Made by a program: the position numbers and the translations under genes
Shown: positions 1 through 8,680 of the stretch, piece after piece
How the letters are laid out: the number at the start of each line of letters is the position of its first letter
How positions within the stretch are numbered: position 1 is the first letter of the stretch
Origin: Welwitschia mirabilis
Lineage: Eukaryota; Gnetophyta; Gnetopsida; Welwitschiales
DNA: 23,334 nucleotides
Direction of reading: 5' to 3'
NCBI GenBank assembly: GCA_051453625.1
Contig: JBOZIK010000001.1
Coordinates: forward strand, 171,219,933-171,243,266
Notes under the pieces: model-generated
The model's database searches: none
The model's input: only the letters and a program-made list of their open reading frames with translations
Told to the model about the DNA's origin: nothing

Positions 1-179
1 TAAGGGCACTCTCATAGTTCACGTTGATTAGGAACAAGTTAAGTACTCTTCTTAATTAATTTGAATTATAGAAAAGCTAATTCTTGTGACAGGAGGATTA
101 GAATCTAATAGAATTCATTCCACTTCCATTTGCATTTCATCTTCATTCACTTTGCATTACATCTTACTTTGTTATTTGC

Positions 180-780
180 TTTCATTTATTAAAAGATAAA
201 AGGAATAAAAACACCTTTGTAAATCAATTCTCTAAGCCTTCATTGGGATTATGACATTTGAGTGGACTCCCATTTATACTAGTGTGTGTTTTTCTATAAG
301 TAATTTGATTTACAAATTTACCTAAAGGACTTTAGGACTGCATAAATTCACATCGCAACACCCATTACATCCCCTTCCAAGCTGCAATTACATCAAGTTG
401 CATCTCCCTTTAATAATGTCTATTTGTTTGCATCTTATGATGTCATCAATTCTCTTCTAAAGTCCATGAGCTAATCTTTTTGCTAAACTTTTATAACTAA
501 TATACCTCAAATTGCCATTATATTAAAGATCTTTATCCTATAGAAGAAGGTGAATTACATCTTTATTAATATTTTTACCAAGAGAAACTTGTTTGATTGT
601 TTCCTATCAAACATGAAAAAGATAATTGCTAATGATGTCCTAATGATTTTTAACAAATTCTATGAGAAAACCATTAAGTCTTAGGGCTTGACCATCTTCC
701 AAACTAAACATGGCTTCTTTGACTTCATGCATTATAATTTGTTCTTAAAGAATTTATTGATGTACTTTTGTGATGAGAAG
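180..780 (-). pseudogene. LINE reverse transcriptase, N-terminal part, inactivated
   Basis: One minus-strand frame from about 780 to 400 reads EQIIMHEVKEAMFSLEDGQA, LRLNGFLIEF, then LGKNINKDVIHLL, and then SLAKRLAHGL followed by RIDDIIRCKQI. These line up with the plant L1 pattern EVKxAxFSMxxDKAPGPDGF, then LGKNINxTFIxLIPK, then LAxRLKxxLDxIISxxQ. A one-base shift then gives MQLDVIAAWKGM, matching the RQxLDGVIxAxE block. At 240-223 KA-stop-RID matches KAFDRID of catalytic motif A. Stops occur throughout. The catalytic YxDD block would lie beyond base 1. Confidence 0.85.
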
Positions 781-1391
781 AGAAATATGAATACGAAAGT
801 CTTCAAAACTTTTCTTGCCAAAAACCATCAAAGGAAGGGGAAAAAAGAAGAAGAAAGGTGATTTAAGAAAAAAATATTGATAATCCTCGAATTATTAGTG
901 ATAGAACCATTTACATATAGTGATTTAAATTTAGACTAGTGATTTAAATTTAGGTACTTGACTAGATTCTTTTCAAAATTTCTTGCAAGGTACATCTTTA
1001 ATTTGAAGCTACAATAAATGACTTTTGGTTAGAGTACTTTTTGCTTTAAAAACCTTCCAACATTGTTTATCATAATACAATTTTACGTAAGCCTTTTTAA
1101 TCTCAATATTCAATGGATTCTGATCTAAAAAAATTGTACTTTTTTAATAGCCTCTATAAGTTCTTCTTCAACTTGACACTTTTTCTTAAAAAATTTCTTT
1201 CTAAACCACTATGCATAATTCCCAACTTTGCACATAATACAATGCGATAAATCAATCCACCTGTCTTTTCTTTGCATTCTACAATAATTTAAAAATAATT
1301 TTCCACTAGAACCTGTAAACATATGGATAATCAAATAAAAAAAACTCCTATGGCTGATAAAAGGAGAATCCACCCTAGAAAGAAAAGTGTT
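781..1391 (-). other. LINE linker between endonuclease and reverse transcriptase
   Basis: This stretch separates the two recognised LINE domains on the minus strand. In the frame of 1436-1209 it holds SPFISHRSF, which resembles the 'SPFRFEN-W' block that follows SDHxPI in plant L1 elements. The rest is too decayed to align by eye. It also contains a small direct duplication (918-953). Confidence 0.5.
918..953. repeat. Short tandem duplication, 19-bp period
   Basis: The 17-mer TAGTGATTTAAATTTAG occurs at 918-934 and again, identical, at 937-953, separated by two bases. It lies inside the LINE remnant and most likely arose by slippage after insertion. Confidence 0.85.
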
Positions 1392-2111
1392 GATATGAAA
1401 ATGATCTAAAAGAGTGACGTCTATATAGAATCCCAATTATTCCTTTTTTTCTTCTAAAAAGAAACATTGCAAATATAGAATCTATTTAAATAACAAAAAA
1501 TTCTATTACTTTCTTGGTAATAATTGCACCAAGTATATTAATTCTCTTACAAATTATTGACCAACAGGGAGCTAACATTAGAAAGTCAATGTTGTTCTTT
1601 AGAATTATACTAATATTCCTATTCTCAAGTAGAGATACTAAGAGTAAGATCATCAAAATTATCAAAAATGTCTTTAAACCATATTAAAATCACCACCAAT
1701 AATCCATGGAACTTTTCGTAGAGAAAGAAGATATTTCCAAATCTTAGATCAAGATTGTGAATTATTTGATGTGTAGATATTACAAAGTTCAAAAGTTTCC
1801 TTCTCATTTTGGAAAATAATTCAACGATCTTGATTAGAGTGATTAGAACTGAAATGCAAAATTTTATGACTCCACTTTTTATTAACTAGAATAACAATGT
1901 CTTCATTATTAACTTTGTGATCAACTAAAAATACTTTGCAATTTTTTAAAATATGTTTTCCAACAAAAAGAACATTAGCTATTTAAATCTTAATTTCCTA
2001 AAGGAAAATAAAATTTGGAGATAGATGATGGTTAAAGAGAAATTCCCTGAAAATGTTTTCCAAGGCCTATCGGATAGGCCTACATGTTCCAAGAAAACCT
2101 TGACATTCTAA
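1392..2111 (-). pseudogene. LINE AP-type endonuclease domain (EEP family), inactivated
   Basis: From 2111 down to 1677 a single frame reads 145 codons. It opens with LECQGFLGTCRPIR (the usual SWN-x-RGLG start of the domain), then PNFIFL-stop-EIKI at 2018-1986 (family motif PDxxFLQETKM, with the metal-binding glutamate). It ends with VPWIIGGDFNMV at 1712-1677, the GDFN catalytic motif. The last conserved block, SDHxPI, appears in another frame as LLDHFHI at 1412-1392, its serine changed to leucine as a single C-to-T change would produce. Several in-frame stops are present. In a live element this domain nicks target DNA to prime reverse transcription. The identification is strong; activity is excluded by the stops. 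Confidence 0.88.
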
Positions 2112-2562
2112 TGTGGATGAGGAGGCCTTCAACCTATTTATGTAAATCTCCTTTGACATTTCATAATCCCTGTTACTGAGGGTTGAAAATTCATCACCCA
2201 ATGGAAGCACATTAGAAAAATTAATAGAACTAGAAGTAGAGGAAATTACCTCATGGGTTTTTAGACTGGAAGTACTTTGTAATTATCTCTTTTTTTTTTT
2301 TTAACTTACATTACATTTTATGAAAGCCTTCTGCATTGACATTTAATTCAATTACTCTAAACATAAACCTTGATTTTTCCATAAATAAAGCTCCTTGGGA
2401 CAAAGAAAATTTGTTAGCTACCTTATGTTTGAAAGGATTACTAGTAGGCTAGAAAGTAGTTAGAGAGGGTTTTGATGGTGCATTTGAGGAAGTTCCATTA
2501 TCCTTTCTCTTTAAAGAAAAGTATTGCTTTTTCTCACAAATACTTTTGTTATGAAGAATAAA

Positions 2563-3175
2563 ACAATCCTTGATAATATGGCATTATGGCCTTTATAGCA
2601 ACAATAGAGGCAATAAACCTTTAAATTATATTCATAATTTTTTGATGAGTTTTAATTCCTTATTCTTTTGTTGCAAGTTAGTTTTCACAAGATAATGTAT
2701 GTGTTACATATTATCCAAAGAATCTAGCATCTATGATTTAAGTATTACACTAATGATGCTAATAGTTTCACCCTTAACCCTATGGAAAATAAGTAAAAGA
2801 TTTTCTAGTTTAATCTAGTGTAAAATTTTTGAATACTCATATGAATTGGGATCAAAATCGTGTGTCCATTTTTGAGTAATCAGACAACTCTATTGTTTAC
2901 AAAATATCTTAATATCCAAAACCTTGTTAACCATTTTAGAATTTGCAAGCTTAATGCCCAAAAAAGACTGTAAAAATAATAAGCATGTAAAACTCTAATA
3001 TCATAGTTTTTAAGGATAGCCTGAATTACTAGTGAAACCGTTCTTCTGGCAAAGACAACTGACAATCTAGGAAAAGATATATTAAGAAGCAATATCTTCC
3101 AATAATGATTTAACATGATCAAAAGTTTTAAAATCATTAACCTTTGTTGCACTCTCCAAACTCTCACCTTCCATC
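2563..3175 (-). pseudogene. LINE ORF1/gag-like remnant with zinc knuckle
   Basis: The reading starts at an ATG at 3173-3175 (MEGESLESATKVNDFKTFDH), continues as SLLEDIAS, and then meets stops and frame changes. Further along, in another frame, a knuckle-like stretch at 2612-2563 reads CLYC, then CYKGHNAHIIKDC. The canonical spacing C-X2-C-X4-H-X4-C is nearly kept; a three-residue duplication-like insertion separates GH from HIIKDC. Such knuckles bind nucleic acid in gag and LINE ORF1 proteins. The assignment to ORF1 rests on its position directly upstream of the endonuclease on the same strand. The N-terminal portion alone would not be recognisable, and a copia-gag origin cannot be excluded. 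Confidence 0.5.
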
Positions 3176-3792
3176 ACTACACTCTATTAATTAGTTCAAT
3201 GTTAAGTAGTTTTGACTTTTTAATGCTTAACTAAATAAAGCAATAATAGTGTTCTCTTAAAATAATTTTGACGACCTTAATAACTTGAATAGAAATTGTA
3301 GATGACCATAATTCTCAATATGATGTGACATTGTTTGTTAGTAAAATATGATTAATCTTTGTTAAAGCAAAGTAAATACTAACCATTTCCAAAAAAAATT
3401 ACCACGTTTTATTAAGCATGCAGTAAAAAATAAAAATTAATAAATTATACATATAAACATAGAGACGTCATGTACCTAATTGACTGATGTTTTTGGTATT
3501 ATTTACATTATTGTTTTAGTCTAATTATTACTAAAAATATAAATGTAATTATTGACTATAATATTATTTTTCTTCCGTATATTTCAAGTCTCAAACATCA
3601 AAAGCGAGTATAGTCTTAGTTGGAGAGGGTCATTGGATACTCAGTTCAGTAGAGTTGTTCCAACGAACAGAGGTTTTTCTAGTGTCATGTTTTATGTTAG
3701 AATCTTATGCTTTTATTTCGTTTCTTATGTAACCCTTTTCCGTGACAAGTTGTCTCCGTCATGAAAGCATATTCCAAAATTTTTGCTTCGAG
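3176..3792 (+). promoter_or_regulatory. Upstream region of the RING gene
   Basis: No gene is seen here; the small open frames lack coding character. This stretch between the LINE remnant and the TATA-like box would contain the promoter of the RING gene. Three TTGACT/TTGACTG W-box-like cores occur on the plus strand near 3209, 3480 and 3552. These bind WRKY factors when functional, but the word is short and expected by chance in such sequence. Base composition shifts from very AT-rich to more balanced after about 3600. Confidence 0.45.
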
Positions 3793-3800
3793 TATAAAAG
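3793..3800 (+). promoter_or_regulatory. TATA-like box
   Basis: TATAAAAG stands at 3793-3800, at the point where composition becomes more GC- and pyrimidine-rich. Plant transcription usually starts about 25-35 bases downstream, here about 3820-3830, which would give a leader of roughly 390-400 nt before the ATG at 4222. The start site is inferred, not seen. Confidence 0.5.
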
Positions 3801-3824
3801 GGAAAGTGGTATGTCGATCTTACA

Positions 3825-4221
3825 ATGCCCGGCCTCCTCCTCTGTTTTTCTCGCATCGCCTGTTGCTTTGTTCCGTGGAGTATTCTCAGGTCTGCAATTT
3901 TTTCCTTCTCCAGTTTCAATTTCCATTTCCATTTCTAATCCTTGAAACGAAATCGAATTCACGGGAAGGAAGAAACGCGATGCGATCTTTTGCTTTGATT
4001 TCTTTTGATGGCCGGTAGCATTCACTCATTCAAGGATTCATTGATTTGCAATTCACGGGCAGATCCTTCATTTCTGGTTTCTCCCTCCATCAATGAATGA
4101 ATGATCATTGTCATTAATTGCTAAACCCTGACTTTCTCCGCAATTCTCCCTTCATAAGAAGACATCATGTCGATAATCTTTTAAACGCAAAGTGAAATCG
4201 GAATTTTTTAGTTGTTTCGAA
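3825..4221 (+). other. Probable 5' leader with short upstream ORFs and a candidate intron
   Basis: The leader is pyrimidine-rich at first (CCTCCTCCTCTG). If unspliced it contains upstream ORFs that all stop before 4222: 3980-4018 (12 aa), 4008-4100 (30 aa), 4093-4104, 4097-4117, 4101-4124 and 4167-4184. Such a load would be expected to depress translation of the main frame. Alternatively, a donor CAG|GTCTGC at 3889/3890 and an acceptor with the T-rich tract GGAATTTTTTAG ending at 4211 would define a 322-nt intron that removes every one of them. Leader introns just before the start codon are common in plants. I favour splicing, but cDNA is needed to decide. Confidence 0.5.
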
Positions 4222-5799
4222 ATGGAGGACGCGAATCCGAATTGCAGAGATTTCGAATGCAATATATGTCTAGACATGGCCAGGGAACCAGTCGTAACTG
4301 TCTGCGGACATCTTTTTTGCTGGCCGTGTCTTTACCAGTGGCTTTATCTCCATTCCGATACGAGGGAATGCCCTGTCTGTAAGGGCGAAGTGAAGGAAAC
4401 AAATATCATCCCTATTTATGGCCGCGGAAGCGAAAGACAACATGATCTTGTTGATATGCAAGTTTCAGAAGAGGTGGAAGCTCATACGGTAATCCGTGGC
4501 GGAGTCAGAATCCCAAAGAGGCCTCAAGCGCAAAGAAGAGAAAGAGAGGTTTCGGAAACCGACGGTGGAGTGCTTGGCCGAATTCGAACGCTTCGCGCAG
4601 TTCTCGAAAATGGATATCGCAATCACAGCAATCGACAGGGAACGCGATTTTCTTCGGATCAGAGCAACGGGAGCCGCCGTGTACGGCAGCGACTAATGGG
4701 AAGAAGAGCGCTGTTCGAGTCGCAGTCGAGGTCCAACGGCGAGCCGCACATCGGCGCTTCGGTAGGGTTAGCATTAGGGTTAGGGTTTGATGGAGGAGAG
4801 AGTTCGACTCATCTCCTGTACCGATCCCGATCTCCACCCGCTGCAGAGGAGGCAGAAGACAACGATATTTCGTCAATTCAATCGCCGGTTTCCAGAGCTA
4901 GGGCTCTGCTTCGGCGCCATTGGTCTTCGTCCTCTCCGTCCGAAGCGCAGTTTAGGAATAGGAGTATGTTGCCTTTCGTTCCTGATGATCTTGAGGAAAG
5001 GCCTTTTCTGCGCTCTGAATCTCAGAATCAGAATCAGAGTCACCGCGAAGCGGAGCCTTTGATGGGGGCTGAGGATCCCGGGCTCTCTGTTCTCGGATCG
5101 CGACCGTTTGCTCAAAGCCTAGGCGGTTTTGAAGCTGGAAGTAGGAGTACTGTTGGGGGGGCTTCTAGCGGAGAACCTGAATCAATTTTCAGATCGTGGG
5201 ACAGTACTGCTAGAGATTTTGGTGAGATTTCTGGGAATTTGTTTTCTCAAGACCCTGTTTTGGGAAGAGACAACGATGAAATTGCTCGGCATTTGTTGCT
5301 GGCACGCGAAAACGATGAAATTGCTCGGCATTTGTTGTTGCTTCGTCGAGGAAGTTCTTCTGTGAATGGCTTTACAGAGCAAGTTGAAGGAGTTGCAGAG
5401 GAAGAAGGCGAGTTTCTGAGACGTTTGCCTTTCTTTCAGAATACCAGAAGCGATGAATCCTCCTCTGCACGGCGCCATCTGGGCTATGTGACGCCAATCT
5501 TGGTGGATGAGGTGGAAGAAAGAATGGCTCTTCGATTAGAAAATACGCTGGCCCGCGAGCAGGAAGAGATTCTCAGATACCTCGCAGTGATTCGACGTAT
5601 TAGGGATAGAAGATTGGCTGCATTTCGAGCACGATTAGCGAGCATGTCCGGCCCGAATGAGACCTCCGTGCTTGCTCAACGGCGGGATGAAGGGTCATCA
5701 AATTCTCAGACTATAGAGATTATTAGCTCGTTTGATAATACTTTTGGCCAAGAAGCTGGCTCTGAAGATGGTCGACGGTCTGACACGATACATCCATAA
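4222..5799 (+). CDS. RING-HC E3 ubiquitin-protein ligase, RMA/MUSE-like, 525 aa
   Basis: The protein probably transfers ubiquitin from an E2 enzyme to substrates. A C3HC4 RING lies at residues 13-53: C13, C16, C28, H30, C33, C36, C50 and C53, with spacing C-X2-C-X11-C-X-H-X2-C-X2-C-X13-C-X2-C and the E2-contact tryptophan at 40. The text [14 protein letters not shown] and ECPVCKGEV is the signature of plant RMA-type RINGs. IPIYGRG (63-69) and [10 protein letters not shown] (96-105) recall Arabidopsis MUSE1/MUSE2, negative regulators of NLR immunity; that role is inference. Residues 110-430 are low-complexity, rich in Ser, Arg and Glu, with a basic patch at 152-162. NDEIARHLL is exactly repeated at 351-359 and 364-372. 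Residues 431-475 look like a charged helix. No C-terminal membrane anchor is visible, unlike classic RMA proteins, and the chain is longer than the 420-440 aa I recall for MUSE1/2. The frame stays open upstream to 4177 but has no ATG there; the only earlier start is a GTG at 4192. It is a single exon. It is markedly GC-richer than its flanks. Confidence 0.9.
   Translation: MEDANPNCRDFECNICLDMAREPVVTVCGHLFCWPCLYQWLYLHSDTRECPVCKGEVKETNIIPIYGRGSERQHDLVDMQVSEEVEAHTVIRGGVRIPKRPQAQRREREVSETDGGVLGRIRTLRAVLENGYRNHSNRQGTRFSSDQSNGSRRVRQRLMGRRALFESQSRSNGEPHIGASVGLALGLGFDGGESSTHLLYRSRSPPAAEEAEDNDISSIQSPVSRARALLRRHWSSSSPSEAQFRNRSMLPFVPDDLEERPFLRSESQNQNQSHREAEPLMGAEDPGLSVLGSRPFAQSLGGFEAGSRSTVGGASSGEPESIFRSWDSTARDFGEISGNLFSQDPVLGRDNDEIARHLLLARENDEIARHLLLLRRGSSSVNGFTEQVEGVAEEEGEFLRRLPFFQNTRSDESSSARRHLGYVTPILVDEVEERMALRLENTLAREQEEILRYLAVIRRIRDRRLAAFRARLASMSGPNETSVLAQRRDEGSSNSQTIEIISSFDNTFGQEAGSEDGRRSDTIHP
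4762..4788 (+). other. Telomere-like motif inside the coding sequence
   Basis: GTAGGGTTAGCATTAGGG followed by TTAGGGTTT reads as a degenerate run of the plant telomere repeat TTTAGGG; on the minus strand it contains a telo-box, AAACCCTAA, at 4788-4780. It encodes residues 181-189 (VGLALGLGF). Coding constraint alone does not require this wording, but a run of Gly-Leu codons can produce it by chance. Confidence 0.6.
5272..5337 (+). repeat. In-frame 39-bp tandem repeat in the RING gene
   Basis: A 27-bp block is identical at 5272-5298 and 5311-5337, a period of 39 bp (13 codons), so the repeat adds NDEIARHLL twice. Exact nucleotide identity, including synonymous positions, points to a fairly recent duplication. 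In length it is a coding microduplication, not a minisatellite array. Confidence 0.9.
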
Positions 5800-5843
5800 T
5801 GGCTCCAAAGATGGTCGATCGACTGATAGTAAACATTCATAAA
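5758..5843 (+). repeat. 43-bp imperfect tandem duplication spanning the stop codon
   Basis: Units 5758-5800 and 5801-5843 align without gaps; I count 32 of 43 positions identical, with AAGATGGTCGA and CATAA shared. The first unit contains the last codons and the TAA stop (5797-5799). The second lies just after it, one base out of phase since 43 is not a multiple of three. The gene's present end is therefore the end of one repeat unit. Confidence 0.75.
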
Positions 5844-6300
5844 CTATTCTCAAAAGAATGGAAAAGTTACGTCTGATGATGCAGGTTTGTTTCCTTCCTT
5901 TAGGCTCTAGCCCATATGTGGAGGACTGTATTCGAAAGTTTCCTATGTTTTTGAAGGCACGCGAAATTTTATCTTATATTACTTATTATAATGTTAGATG
6001 CCGCTGTTGTTGTTTCCTTCTTTCTTTTTATTATATTGGAAACTCTCAGAGAATTTTTAAATTCTCTTTTTTGTCATGCGATAGAATTTCTGTATCTGAA
6101 TATACCGCAATGAGAAAACTGCTCTGTTTCGGTATCAGTGTTGTTCTGTTGCGAAATTAGAAACCAGAAGCTAATCATGAGAATTTTGTTTGTTTGCCAT
6201 AGTTTGAAAGCCAGTCGGACGGCAACCATCACATCATCTTGGGAGGCAATCAAAATGGAACTGTATGGAATCAAAATAAAAATGACTTTTTCTTTTAAAG
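5800..6300 (+). other. Probable 3' UTR and flank of the RING gene
   Basis: Sequence after the stop stays moderately balanced in composition. A canonical poly-A signal AATAAA is at 6275-6280, about 480 bases past the stop. A strong-looking donor, CAG|GTTTGT, is at 5884/5885, so the transcript may instead be spliced in its 3' UTR. The open frame at 5858-6160 (100 aa) has no recognised domain and is treated as non-coding. Confidence 0.45.
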
Positions 6301-8680
6301 AAACTAATCCTTTGTATAAGACCATTTCAAAAAATAACCTGCACCACCCACACTAAAGTTACAATTTCGGTAAAAGACTGGAAATGCTATATAAGATATG
6401 TCAACAAAACTAGTTTATACATTCTTGTGCCTTTTGATCCTGCCACAAATCTTGTAAACATAAATGACATGTACTGTTAAGCATTCATATATGCGTTTTA
6501 AGATTCATTCCTCCTCCTTGCTTAGAAGGTTTTTGTGAACCTCTAGTTAGTTTCGTCAACCTTTACCATCTCCTTGTATGAGATATGATGAAATCATAAT
6601 CAGTTGAGAAACTTTGGTTTTACAAAGCTTCTGTTTTCTTCAGAGATGATTTTTGGCAAGCTGCAAGTGCTATAATTGCAGTTATGTGATTACACATTGG
6701 AATCATGATTACAGCCCATGAAATCACTATTCATGAATTGTAACTCTGACAAAAGAGCATAACATGAAGTTGAGATTCCGTATTGCATGCTAGAATCGTG
6801 ATTATCTTTTGGGGTCAGTACTATAATGATTCCTTGCAATTGGTTTAAGTTTTTAAAATAGCTTATAAAGGGGCTGGGAACATGATACACAATGAGTAGA
6901 TCCAATTTCATCTTAACCTCTCCCTTTTTCCAAAACTGTTCAATTACTGTCGGTTACTTCAGCATTTGAAGTTGATTGTGTTTGTCTTTCAAAGCTAAGC
7001 TAACAAGTTCTGAAGCTGATAACATTAAAATGGTCATGATTTGGGATCTGTGGACAGTCCACGTGAATCTCTGATCACATGATTTTTTGATTAGTTTTAT
7101 ATTTATGTTTCGAACCTGGAACAAGTTTATAGCCAAGAATTTCTCTAACTATATTTTATAGAAGATCTGTATTATAATGTCTCCAAACCTTGAACGCTCT
7201 TCTTGTGTTGGAATCAATTTTTCATCTGCTTTTAGTCTTGTTGCACAAGTTTGATAATTAATTTGTATGCTGTGAACATAGTTGGTTTCTGTCACTAAAT
7301 GCATAGATTCAACACGATCTATTCATTTCTAAAAATCCCTTTTTGCTGAAATCCACCCCCAAACAATTAGTTGACACCCATATGACTTCTATGTCCATTG
7401 ATGTATGCCTTTGTCACATTGATGGTGGACAAATATGAGATTACCTCATGCCATTTGGCAAACTTCAGGGCTAAAGCACGTGACATAATTTTTTAAACAT
7501 TTTGGCAAGGGTGTTCCAATGTTGTGCTGTCACACTGAACTTCTCAGTCTCCATAACGACGGTTGCAATTTGTTTTTATTTAAACTGTGCCAGAGGTTAT
7601 GGATGTGTCAAACTTGCCACAAATTCGTGTTATCTGATTCTTTTCTGGCAAGCAGTCCATCAATGGAATTGAGAGAAGTATAACCAGTGGCTTGCATTAG
7701 AAAGCAGTGGTACAGGTAAAAAACTCACAATTTACAATATCGTCCTTTTGGTCTAAAATGTTCTGGTGAGTCTGATCTACACTGCAGTCATCTGTTTCAT
7801 GGGTCCTGTGGTTGCTTTATTTCGTTTGGCTCTGTAAGATGTCCCAATATACTCTCTGACTGTTCAGTAAGGAAAACCCTGACTCGGCATAAACTGCTAA
7901 TTTAAGTTCCTGTTTGGCATAAGCGAAGAGAGAACCAAAAGCCACCAAATGACAAGGTGAGGTAATGTTAAAAGCTGTAAGGTAGTTGCTGAGCATCCTT
8001 TTTCTGTTCTTGGTGCTAGCATTACATGTATTAAAAACAATGTATTGGTTTGAGAGTCAAAGTTGAGCTCTTTCTTTCAATTTTTTTTTTTCTTTTTTCC
8101 CTTGAAATATCATCAACGTGTGAAGACGAACAGAGTTGGCGTCCAAGGAAGACCTTGAAACGCAGAAAAGGTGACCTCCAACGAAGACCTTAATCAAAAG
8201 CAATGTTGAGTGGTGACGGACGACCCTGTGAGCTATGTTGACTGCTGACTGATGACTTTGTCTTTCACATGAATGTTGATGTTTGACTCTGTCAAAATTT
8301 TGCCTCGAAGACTCATGTTTTATACGCACAGGAGTACAACAATTTTCCATGGTTGGTTCATGGCACTTGCCATTCTGAAAATTATAATTTTTTCTGCAAG
8401 CCTTGTTTTTGTTGCCTCCAAATTTGTGTAAGCCCCAAGAAGTTTCAGTTTAATCCAAAGGGGTGTGTGGAAACTTGACAAATGATATGAAAACTCGTTT
8501 TATTCCATTTTAACACTAAATGACCATAACAGTACTGATAGTATAACACCATGTTGTTTGTTATGGCCCAGATTTTAACTCCTACGACGTACTTAAAGGT
8601 TGAGACTAGCATAAGAACAATCTTACGGACTCTTACCAAACAATTTGTTTTTTTAAAAAAAAATCCTACCAATCATTTAA
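6301..8680. other. Intergenic or possible 3' UTR/intron sequence, no gene recognised
   Basis: No coding frame of convincing character was found on either strand. The region is less AT-rich than the far flanks. It contains good splice-site look-alikes: an acceptor TTTTCTTCAG ending at 6643, and a possible short exon between GGCAAG and CAG|GTAAAA near 7650-7713. Two G-box words (CACGTG) lie at 7060-7065 and 7477-7482. Around 8140-8300 there is a patch with W-box-like TTGAC words and a short direct repeat. None of this proves function. Confidence 0.35.
8142..8191. repeat. Short direct repeat, 35-bp spacing
   Basis: TCCAAGGAAGACCTT (8142-8156) recurs as TCCAACGAAGACCTT (8177-8191), 14 of 15 identical, 35 bp apart. 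It lies in the GC-richer patch 8110-8300, which has no recognised gene. Confidence 0.6.

Larger units (their letters stand above)
1..3175 (-). mobile_element. Decayed L1-type LINE retrotransposon, cut by the window's left edge
   Basis: Minus-strand translation gives, in the expected 5'-to-3' order, a gag-like ORF1 with a zinc knuckle (about 3175-2563), an AP-type endonuclease (about 2111-1392), and the start of a reverse transcriptase (about 780-180) running towards base 1. The matches are to family motifs I recognise: IIGGDFNM in the endonuclease, EVKEAMFSLED and LGKNIN in the reverse transcriptase. All parts carry in-frame stops, and at least one frameshift lies near 400, so the copy is dead. 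Order and spacing fit a plant L1 element. The 3' end with its poly-A tail lies outside the window. The 5' boundary is uncertain; 3175 is the first ATG of the gag-like frame, not a proven end. No target-site duplication could be sought. It lies head-away from the RING gene, which is transcribed in the opposite direction. Confidence 0.85.

Noticed and set aside
3552-4025. Overlapping open frames on both strands in the promoter and leader
   Set aside because: No recognised domain; they overlap each other and the TATA-like box, and the composition reflects the pyrimidine-rich leader.
4192-4221. Upstream extension of the RING protein from a GTG at 4192
   Set aside because: GTG starts are not normal for plant nuclear genes, and the stretch has no ATG after the in-frame stop at 4174-4176. 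The ATG at 4222 opens the usual short lead-in to an RMA-type RING.
4505-5478. Antisense and off-frame open frames inside the RING gene (for example 4505-4876, 5182-5478, 4787-5062)
   Set aside because: They are shadows of a GC-rich coding sequence whose main frame has clear RING motifs; none shows its own domain.
5858-6160. Plus-strand 100-aa frame after the RING gene
   Set aside because: No domain, biased Phe/Leu/Cys composition and a likely splice donor at its start; better read as 3' UTR.
7105-7130. tRNA-like B-box word (GGTTCGAAAC on the minus strand)
   Set aside because: No matching A box, no acceptor stem and no cloverleaf could be found around it.
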